Below, in pieces: positions 18,809-25,860 of a stretch of 64,000 bases of DNA (the first letter of the stretch is position 1; every line of letters starts with the position of its first letter). The position numbers and the translations under genes were made by a program. Under the pieces are notes generated by a model that was not told the DNA's origin, searched no databases, and saw only the letters and a program-made list of their open reading frames with translations. The DNA lies in the NCBI GenBank assembly GCA_027306785.1, contig DAHUZB010000006.1, positions 18,036 through 82,035 on the forward strand. The letters are read 5' to 3'. Origin of the DNA: Vulcanimicrobiota bacterium. Lineage in GTDB: Bacteria > Vulcanimicrobiota > Vulcanimicrobiia > Vulcanimicrobiales > Vulcanimicrobiaceae.

Positions 18809-20485
18809 GTGAACCGCGGGTTGAGGCTTATTCTGATGCTCCTCGTACTCGTCGTTCCCGCGACGTCGAGCGCCCTCGCGCGCCCCGCGCACCCGGTCTC
18901 GAATCGTTCGCTCTTCGCGGATGCGCAAGGCTTCTACGATGCCGCGGGCACCGCGACGATCGCGACGGTCCGGGGAGCCGATCGCGGCCGTTTCGTACCG
19001 GCCGCGACGCTGCCGCAGTTTCCGGAGAGCAGCGTTCCGCGCGTGTATTGGTTTCGGGTTCGCGTCGATCGCGGCGACTCGACGCGTGCGTGGGCGCTGC
19101 GCTTCAGCTACAAGGTCACGCGCGTCGATCTCTTCGTGCCGTCGTCTCGCGGGTTGACGCACGTCGCGGCGGGATTCGATCTCGGCCCTCGCGACCGCGG
19201 GTTCGCCTCGGGGTACCTGATGCTGCCCGAGAACGCCCTCCACGAGACGTTTTATGCGCGCGTGGCGAGCGTGATCGATCCGCGTTCGGTCCAGTTCGTA
19301 CCGGCCGCGAGTGCGGCCACCTTCGCGCTGCAGCGGCGCGGCGTGTTCGGATTCTTCGTCGGGTTCTTCCTCGCGATCGGCGCGTTCAATCTTTTGATGT
19401 TCTTCAGCCTGCGCGATCGCTCGCTCGTGAACTACGCGGGCGTGATGCTGCTCGACGCGTGTCGCTCGGCCGTCGGGTTCGGCGTCTTTTGGGTGCTGCT
19501 GCCGCCGCTGACGTTCTTGACGCGCGAACTGATCTACGACACCGTATCGCTCGCGTCGGCGGTGGCACTCGCCGCTTTTTCCATCGACTTTCTGCGGCTC
19601 ACCGAGCGGGATCGACGCGCGGTCGGGATCGTTCTCGTGGGCGTCGCGATCCAGCTCTCGGTCTATCTGACGGATTTTTTTCCGAATGTGACCGTCGCAT
19701 TCGATTGGACGCTGGTGGTGACGCTCGCCTATTTCGGCGTGCTGATCTACGCCGGTCGGCGCGCCTATCGGCTCGGTATGCGCGTCGCGCGCATCTACGT
19801 CGCGGGTATCGTCTGCACCGCGCTCGGCTATGCGATCAACATGAGCTCCTACGCGCTGCCGCGACAGGATCTCTGGGTCTACGCGCTCGACGCGGGCGCC
19901 TGTCTGCAGGCGCTGCTGCTCGCGCTCGCGGTAGCCGAAGGCGTGCAGGAGTCGCGCTCGGAGCATCAACGGCTGCTCGCCGAGTCGGAGCAGCTGGAGC
20001 GGCTCGCGCATCTCGACGGGCTGACGAGCGTCTTGAACCGCCGCGCGTTCGATCATGCGCTGCGCGACGCGGCCGCAGCGGATACGCCGCTCGGCATCCT
20101 GATGCTCGACATCGATCACTTCAAGGCGTTCAACGACAGTCTGGGGCACCACGCGGGCGACGAAGCGCTGCGTCTCGTGGCGCAGGCCTGTGCGGGCTGC
20201 GTGCGCGACGGTGACGTCTTCGCGCGCTACGGCGGCGAGGAGTTCTGCGCCGTGGTCCCCGGCGCCGACGGCCGGGAGTTGGAACGCATCGCGGAGCGGA
20301 TGCGGACGGCGGTCACGGCTCTCGACCTGCACGGATTCGACGGTCGTGTGCTGACGATCAGCGTGGGCGGCGCGTGCGGAACTCCGAGCGGCAGCGAGGC
20401 GGCGGTGAGCCTCGTGCGCGAGGCCGACGCGGCGCTCTACGCGGCTAAAGCGGGCGGCAGAGACCGCGTGCATCTCCTCACCTAG
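18809..20485 (+). CDS. 7TMR-DISM sensor diguanylate cyclase (GGDEF)
   Basis: Membrane signalling protein of about 558 residues. Signal peptide (NRGLRLILMLLVLVVPATSSALA), a periplasmic 7TMR-DISM extracellular beta-sandwich (FRVRVDRGDSTRAWALRFSY), seven transmembrane helices from GVFGFFVGFFLAIGAFNLLMFF to YALDAGACLQALLLALAVAEG, a short coiled linker, and a C-terminal GGDEF domain. The active loop reads RYGGEEF, a functional GGEEF variant, with IDHFKAFNDSLGHHAGDEAL upstream, so cyclic-di-GMP synthesis is expected. No RxxD inhibitory site is obvious just before it. The GTG at 18809 gives the best signal peptide; a GTG at 18770 would add 13 residues. Confidence 0.87.
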   Translation: MNRGLRLILMLLVLVVPATSSALARPAHPVSNRSLFADAQGFYDAAGTATIATVRGADRGRFVPAATLPQFPESSVPRVYWFRVRVDRGDSTRAWALRFSYKVTRVDLFVPSSRGLTHVAAGFDLGPRDRGFASGYLMLPENALHETFYARVASVIDPRSVQFVPAASAATFALQRRGVFGFFVGFFLAIGAFNLLMFFSLRDRSLVNYAGVMLLDACRSAVGFGVFWVLLPPLTFLTRELIYDTVSLASAVALAAFSIDFLRLTERDRRAVGIVLVGVAIQLSVYLTDFFPNVTVAFDWTLVVTLAYFGVLIYAGRRAYRLGMRVARIYVAGIVCTALGYAINMSSYALPRQDLWVYALDAGACLQALLLALAVAEGVQESRSEHQRLLAESEQLERLAHLDGLTSVLNRRAFDHALRDAAAADTPLGILMLDIDHFKAFNDSLGHHAGDEALRLVAQACAGCVRDGDVFARYGGEEFCAVVPGADGRELERIAERMRTAVTALDLHGFDGRVLTISVGGACGTPSGSEAAVSLVREADAALYAAKAGGRDRVHLLT

Positions 20486-20589
20486 ATGCGGTTTGCAGCT
20501 AGGCAGGCTGGGCGGATTCCCGCATAGTCAGCGGGAGTAGCCTTCTCCGAGGCTGCTTTGCTGCACTAGAGTTGGAGGAATTCTCACCT
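20486..20589 (+). other. Leader region with two small hairpins
   Basis: The gap before the lipoprotein gene contains CCCGC/GCGGG with a 7-base loop at 20519-20535 and AGCCT/AGGCT with a 6-base loop at 20539-20554, followed by a strong ribosome site (GGAGGAA, 20574-20580). Because a GGDEF gene precedes it, I checked for a cyclic-di-GMP riboswitch; the conserved core bases of the known classes are not evident. The function of the hairpins is unknown. Confidence 0.35.
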
Positions 20590-22101
20590 TTGAAAGCTCT
20601 CGCGAAATCACCGCGCCTGCTGCTCGCGCTTGCGGCGGCGGCGTCGATCATCGCGGGTTGCGGAGGCGGCTCGCATAACGCGGTCGTCCCCGGCACCCCG
20701 AACAACACGGCCCAAAAGCCGGTCGCACAGGGTCATCGCATCCTGTTCTACAGCAAAGAGTACATCAAATCGCATCCGCAGCTCGGTCATCCGGGCCCGC
20801 ACTCGATCGCGCACGGCCGCGCGATGGCGTCGAACAATCTGAATTACGGCGGCGGTCCGATCCAGAAGGTTCCGAAAATCTACTTGATTTTCTGGGGCTG
20901 GAGCGGCGCCAACGACACGACGCACGATCCCGACGGCATGGCGACGTATCTCGTGAATTACGTCACCGCCCTCGGCGGAAGCAATCTCGCGAACGTTGCG
21001 ACCCAGTACACCGGTACCGGTCAGGGCAACATCACGAATCCGAGCAATCAGCTCGGCGGCGTGTGGTATGACTCGAGCTCGCTGCCGCCCTCGAACTATG
21101 CGGATTCCGATATCCAGGCGGAAGCGGCTAAAGCGGTCGCTCACTTCGGCTACAGCGCGGACGCGAACTACTTCGTCGTGACGCCGACCGGCTACACGAC
21201 GAGCGGCTTCGGCTCGCAGTGGTGCGCGTACCACAACTCGTACAGCTCGGGCAGCGGCCCGGTCGCGTACACGGACTTCCCGTACGTGCCGGATGCGGGC
21301 TCGGGCTGCGGCCAGGGCAACGTAAACTCGCCCGGCACGCTCGACGGTGCGAGCATCGTCGGCGGCCACGAGATCACCGAGACGATCACCGATCCGGGTG
21401 CCGGCAACGGCTGGACCGATTCGTCGGGCGCGGAGATCGGCGATAAGTGCGCCTGGACGAACGACCAGAACGTGACGATGGGCAACGGCGCGGTCTTCGC
21501 GAACCAGCCCGAGTGGAGCAACGCGATCAGTGGCTGCGCCTTCAGCTACGGCTCGGTGACGACGCCGTCGCCGGGTCCGACCGCGACGCCGGTTCCGACC
21601 CCGGTGCCGACCGCCACGCCGACCGTCGGCCCGACGCCGACCCCGACGCCGGTCGCCGGCTGCTCGGGTCAGAAGTTCATCAACCCGGGCTTCGAGAGCG
21701 GCCAGACCGGCTGGTCGACGACCTCGGGTGTGATCAACACCGACGGCGCGTACTCGCACACCGGCAACGGCTATGCGTGGCTCGACGGCTACGGCACGAC
21801 CCACACCGACACGCTGAGCCAGTCCGTCACGATTCCGTCGGGCTGCAAAGCGACGCTGACCTACTGGCTCTCGATCGAGACCCAGGAGACGGGATCGACG
21901 GCGTACGACACGCTGAAACTCTCGGTCAACGGTACCGTGAAGCAGACGTTCTCGAACGTCAACGCGGGCGCGTACCAGCAGCACTCGCTCGACCTCTCGG
22001 CCTACGCCGGCCAGACCGTGAAGATCCTGTGGACGGGCACCGAGGATGCAAGCCTCGAGACCTCGTTCTTCATCGACGACACGGCGGTCACGCTGCAGTA
22101 G
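20590..22101 (+). CDS. Lipoprotein with EXORDIUM/PHI-1-like metallopeptidase-type domain and C-terminal binding domain
   Basis: About 503 residues. The TTG start at 20590 sits 9 bases after GGAGGAA and gives a lipoprotein signal (LLLALAAAASIIAGC, lipobox Cys). The central domain has VPKIYLIFWGW, SDIQAEAAKAVAHFG and GGHEITETITDPGAGNGW with a following AEIGDKCAW. This HE..E...P...GW...EIGD.C pattern resembles plant EXORDIUM/phosphate-induced protein 1 and related bacterial secreted proteins. HEITE could be a metal site, but proteolysis is unproven. A Pro/Thr linker (about residues 325-355) leads to a carbohydrate-binding-like beta-sandwich starting INPGFESGQTGWS. A strong hairpin terminator follows. 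Confidence 0.72.
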   Translation: MKALAKSPRLLLALAAAASIIAGCGGGSHNAVVPGTPNNTAQKPVAQGHRILFYSKEYIKSHPQLGHPGPHSIAHGRAMASNNLNYGGGPIQKVPKIYLIFWGWSGANDTTHDPDGMATYLVNYVTALGGSNLANVATQYTGTGQGNITNPSNQLGGVWYDSSSLPPSNYADSDIQAEAAKAVAHFGYSADANYFVVTPTGYTTSGFGSQWCAYHNSYSSGSGPVAYTDFPYVPDAGSGCGQGNVNSPGTLDGASIVGGHEITETITDPGAGNGWTDSSGAEIGDKCAWTNDQNVTMGNGAVFANQPEWSNAISGCAFSYGSVTTPSPGPTATPVPTPVPTATPTVGPTPTPTPVAGCSGQKFINPGFESGQTGWSTTSGVINTDGAYSHTGNGYAWLDGYGTTHTDTLSQSVTIPSGCKATLTYWLSIETQETGSTAYDTLKLSVNGTVKQTFSNVNAGAYQQHSLDLSAYAGQTVKILWTGTEDASLETSFFIDDTAVTLQ

Positions 22102-22125
22102 TTCTCACGAACCTGCGGCCATGAG

Positions 22126-22157
22126 ACGGGGCCCGTCGCGCAAGCGGCGGGCTCCGT
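22126..22157 (+). terminator. Rho-independent-type terminator with GCAA tetraloop
   Basis: A 14-bp stem with two wobble pairs (ACGGGGCCCGTCGC / GCGGCGGGCTCCGT) closes a GCAA tetraloop and is followed by TCTTCG. It lies 25 bp past the lipoprotein stop and ends before the acyl-CoA synthetase gene at 22182, so it probably separates the two transcripts. The T-run is weak. Confidence 0.6.
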
Positions 22158-22181
22158 TCTTCGTACGGCGAAAGCCTCACC

Positions 22182-23752
22182 ATGAAGACGCCGCTCACCC
22201 CGCTCGAATTCATGCGCCGCGCGCGCCGCCTCTACGGCGATCGCGAGGCGGTCGTCGACGAAGGCACGCGCATGACCTACGCGCAGTTCTTCGATCGCTG
22301 CGATCGATGGTCGGCGGCCCTGCAGCGACTCGGGGTGCGCAAAGGCGATCGCGTCGCGTATATCGCGCCGAACACCCACGCGCAACTCGAATCATTCTAT
22401 GCGGTGCCGCAGATCGGCGCGGTGCTCGTCCCGATCAACTATCGGCTCACCGCGCGCGACTTCGCGTACATCATCAACCATAGCGGCGCGACGGTCGTCT
22501 GCGCGCACGAGGAGTACCTCGATGCGGTCGATGAGATTCGCGGCGAGATTCCCGCGGTGCGCGCGTTCGTCGCCCTGGAGGGTACGCGCGCGAACTGGCT
22601 GACGTATGAGTTCGAGATCGCCGCCGCCCCGGCCGCGTTCGAACGTCCGCCGCTCTGCGAAGACGATCTTCTGACGATCAATTACACGAGCGGCACGACC
22701 GCCAATCCCAAGGGCGTGATGATCACGCATCGCAATGCCTACTGCAACACGATCGGCACGATGATCCACGTGCACATGACGCCGGACGACCGGTATCTTT
22801 GGACGCTGCCGATGTTCCACGCCAACGGCTGGACCTTCGTGTGGACCGTTACCGCGGCCGGCGGGACCCACGTCTGTCTGCGCAAGGTCGATCCGGTGCG
22901 CATCTTCGAACTGATCGAGCGAAGCGCATCACGATGCTCTGCGCCGCGCCGACGGTGCTGATCGGCATCGCGAACGCGCCCGAAGCGCTGCGCCGCAACG
23001 CGCGTCGCGGCGTGCGCGTGCTCACGGCGGGCGCGCCGCCCGCGGCGGCGACGATCGAACGCGTCGAGCACGAACTCGGTTGGGAGATCACGCAGGTGTA
23101 CGGCCTCACCGAGACCGCGCCGTTCGTCACCGTCTGCGAGCCGCTCGCGCGTCACGCCGAACTGCCGCTCGCCGAGCGCGCGCGCATCAAGGCGCGTCAA
23201 GGCGTCGAACTCGTTACGTCGGGCGAGCTGCTGGTGGTCGACGAGCGCGGCGCGGAGGTGCCGCACGACGGTGCGACCGTCGGCGAGATCGTCGTGCGCG
23301 GCAACGTGGTGATGGAGGGATACTACAACGATCCCGAGGCGACGGAACGCGCGTTCATGGGCGGATACTTCCACACCGGCGATGCGGCGGTCGTGCATCC
23401 CGACGGCTACGCGGAGATTCGCGATCGGATCAAAGACGTGATCATCAGCGGCGGCGAGAACATCTCGTCGGTGGAAGTGGAGGGTGTGCTGTTACGTCAT
23501 GCGGCGATCGTCGAGGTTGCGGTGGTCGGCATGCCCGACGAAAAATGGGGCGAGGCGCCGCACGCGTTCGTGGTACGCGCGCAAGGCGCCGAACTGACCG
23601 AGGATGCGCTGCGCGCGTTTGCGCGCGAGAATCTGGCGCATTTCAAAGTGCCCAAGCGCGTGCACTTCGTCGACGAACTTCCCAAGACGGCAACCGGAAA
23701 GATTCAAAAATACGTGCTGCGCGGACGACGGACCTCGATCGCCGCGCAGTGA
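22182..23752 (+). pseudogene. AMP-dependent acyl-CoA synthetase, split by a frameshift
   Basis: Two overlapping frames together make one acyl-CoA synthetase of about 523 residues. The first (22182 to about 22920) ends ...CLRKVDPVRIFELIER and contains NYTSGTTANPKGVMITHRN. The second frame takes over at about 22925 (KRITMLCAAPTVLIG) and holds YGLTETAPF, YFHTGDAAVVHPDGY, KDVIISGGENISSVEVE and the catalytic Lys motif PKTATGKIQKYVLRG. A single missing base near 22918-22925 explains the break. All family motifs are intact on either side, so the loss is recent or the base is a sequencing/assembly error. As written the enzyme cannot be made in one piece. Confidence 0.88.
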
Positions 23753-23755
23753 CGC

Positions 23756-24283
23756 TCAGCGAGCGCGGTTCGTGAAGAGGTCGCCGAAGAGCATCGAGGT
23801 CTCGTTCGTGAAGCGTGCGGCCGCGCCGGGGCCGTAGCGCGTATCGATGTCGGTGGTGACACTCTTCCAGAGCGGCGCGGTCAGGATGTGCGCGAAGAAG
23901 CGCTGCGCCGCGAAGGCGCCGCTCGCGTTACCGGCCGCCGCGAGCGCGTCGCCGAGTTGCGCCCCGCGCAAACCGCCGTCGGGGATCGAGACGTTCTCGC
24001 TACCCGCGCGGTGCCATGCGTCGGCCATCGCGTAATCGAAGATGTCGACGAAACGGCCGGCCGCCTGCGCGCCGCGCCGTGCGGTGATGCGGCTCAGCTC
24101 GTCCTGCACCGCATTGCTTCCGACGATCGCGCTCAGCGCCCGGATGCTGGAAAAACTCCCGGCTCCGCCGCCTTGGGCGATGAGCGCCCCGGCAAGGCCG
24201 TTCGTTACGATGGGGGCGGCGTTCGCAATGCCCGTCGCGAGCGCGACGGCGGCGATCCAGCCGAGGATTCCACGAGTCATCAT
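23756..24283 (-). CDS. Conserved-looking secreted protein, family not recognised
   Basis: 175 residues with a signal peptide (ILGWIAAVALATGIANA). The mature part is Ala/Gly-rich and mostly helical, with a Gly-rich stretch ALIAQGGGAGSF, conserved-looking polar blocks (VQDELSRITARRGAQAAGRF, NVSIPDGGLRGAQLGDALAAA) and a C-terminus FTNETSMLFGDLFTNRAR. I do not recognise the family. It begins 25 bp after the end of the secretin gene on the same strand, so both may share a transcript, and it could accompany export. Converges on the frameshifted acyl-CoA synthetase with 3 bp between stops. Confidence 0.6.
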   Translation of the reverse strand: MMTRGILGWIAAVALATGIANAAPIVTNGLAGALIAQGGGAGSFSSIRALSAIVGSNAVQDELSRITARRGAQAAGRFVDIFDYAMADAWHRAGSENVSIPDGGLRGAQLGDALAAAGNASGAFAAQRFFAHILTAPLWKSVTTDIDTRYGPGAAARFTNETSMLFGDLFTNRAR

Positions 24284-24308
24284 GGAGGCATCGTACCCAA
24301 ACGCGGGC

Positions 24309-25823
24309 TCAGTTTCCCGGGGGCGGCGTCGCCGAGGCGCGATCGGTGAAGGTCTTGGAGAGTACGTGCGGCGTGATGACCAAGTAGAGATTGGTCTTTT
24401 GGCTGGTCGAGGTGCGGCTGCGGAAGAAGGCGCCGAGGATCGGAATGTCGCCGAGTCCGGGGATTTTGCTGAACGACGAGATCTCCTGATCCTGCAAGAG
24501 TCCGCCGATGATCACCGACTGGCCGTCTTTGACGGTGGCGGCGGTGAGCTCTTGGCGGACCGCGATGCGCGGGGCGGTCTGCACGTAGCTCAGGATGCTC
24601 GAGACTTCGGAGAAGATATCGGCGGTCACGGTGCCGCTCGCCGCGATGCGCGGCAGAATCTCCAGGCTCACGCCGACGTTGATGTATTGCAGCTGCTGCT
24701 GGAGGATCGTCGTTCCGCCCGAGGGCACGACGACGTTCGTGAAGATGGGAACCGCTTCGCCGGAGAGGATCGCCGCCATCCGGTTGTCGAGGGCGAGGAT
24801 GCGCGGCTGCGCGAGGATCTTCGCCTGGCCCTTTTGCTGCAGTGCGAGCAGTTTCGCGGAGAGCGAGAGCGAGGTTGACGGTTTGCCGCTGCCGTTGACG
24901 GCACTCGCGCCGAGCGCGGTTCCGGCGTTAAACGTGGCCGAGGCGAGCTGTCCGCCCGGCGAGTAGTTGATCCCGAGATCCGATTCGCCGGTCTCGGTGA
25001 GTTCGACGATCTGCGTGTCCAGCAGCACGCTGCGCTGCGGTGTGTCGACGAGCTTGATAAGCCGCTCGTAGGGCGCGATTTCGGCGGGCGTGCCGCGCAG
25101 AATCACCGCGTTGAGGCGACGGTCGACGCTCATGCGGTTATCGATGTAGACGCCCTGCGGTTTATCTTTGGGAACGAGAGCGTGCGTGGGAAGGGTGACG
25201 TAGCTCGGCGCGTTTGCGGTCGGCGGGCTGCCGTAGCTCGACGAACTGCTCGATGCGGGCGTCGGCGCGGCGAACGGCGATTGCGCGCTGAAGTCCTCCA
25301 CCGAAGGAACGGTCACGCCGCTTCGCACGAGGCCCGCGACCTCGCTTACGTCCGCGTAGGAGAGCGGGATGATCGTCACCCCGTCGTTCGTCGCGGCCCG
25401 CACGCTCGTACCGTGCGCCTCGAGGTCGCTATGGAAGGCGGGAATGTGCACGATCAGGCGAGATCCGCGACTTTCGGCGCGCGGTGTCACGTCGTTCTTC
25501 AGCGAGAGATCGATCAGCAGCCCGACGCCCGCGAAGGGAGCGATCTTGGCCGAGAGGATCTCGCCCGCGGGTTCGAACATGCCGGGCAGATTGCGCCCGC
25601 GCTCGACGCCGATCATCACGATCTTCACGTCGTTGCGCTTGGCGTGGACGACCTGCCACGACGGTGCCGTCGCGTTGAAGTCGAGCACGAGCCGAACGCT
25701 GCCGTCGGAGGCGACGGTGGAATTGTAGGCGACGAGCTCGGGCTCGCGCGCTCGCGCCGCCGGGGGCGCCACGAAGACGGCGAATGCAAACGCGGCGAGA
25801 ACGGCGATCAGAGTTCGGCGCAT
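24309..25823 (-). CDS. Secretin (type II/III secretion or type IV pilus PilQ-like)
   Basis: 504-residue outer-membrane secretin. Signal peptide (LIAVLAAFAFAVFVAPPAARA), an AMIN-like N-terminal domain (residues ~30-130), an N1-type repeat (VDRRLNAVILRGTPAEIAPYERLIKLVDTPQ region), then the secretin core: LDTQIVELTETGESDLGINY, AKILAQPRILALDNRMAAILSGE, and the closing VKDGQSVIIGGLLQDQE and GDIPILGAFFRSR. The hallmark VPxxxxLGxxPILGxLF appears as IPGLGDIPILGAFF. No pilus or general-secretion partner genes lie in the window, so the system it serves is unknown. It is an orphan or a remote subunit. Confidence 0.9.
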   Translation of the reverse strand: MRRTLIAVLAAFAFAVFVAPPAARAREPELVAYNSTVASDGSVRLVLDFNATAPSWQVVHAKRNDVKIVMIGVERGRNLPGMFEPAGEILSAKIAPFAGVGLLIDLSLKNDVTPRAESRGSRLIVHIPAFHSDLEAHGTSVRAATNDGVTIIPLSYADVSEVAGLVRSGVTVPSVEDFSAQSPFAAPTPASSSSSSYGSPPTANAPSYVTLPTHALVPKDKPQGVYIDNRMSVDRRLNAVILRGTPAEIAPYERLIKLVDTPQRSVLLDTQIVELTETGESDLGINYSPGGQLASATFNAGTALGASAVNGSGKPSTSLSLSAKLLALQQKGQAKILAQPRILALDNRMAAILSGEAVPIFTNVVVPSGGTTILQQQLQYINVGVSLEILPRIAASGTVTADIFSEVSSILSYVQTAPRIAVRQELTAATVKDGQSVIIGGLLQDQEISSFSKIPGLGDIPILGAFFRSRTSTSQKTNLYLVITPHVLSKTFTDRASATPPPGN

Positions 25824-25860
25824 CGCGTGACCTTAGCGGCCTGGAGAGCGCCCCCCTGTT

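Noticed and set aside
20486..20589. Cyclic-di-GMP riboswitch before the lipoprotein gene
   Set aside because: Two hairpins exist, but the conserved core bases of the known c-di-GMP riboswitch classes are not seen.
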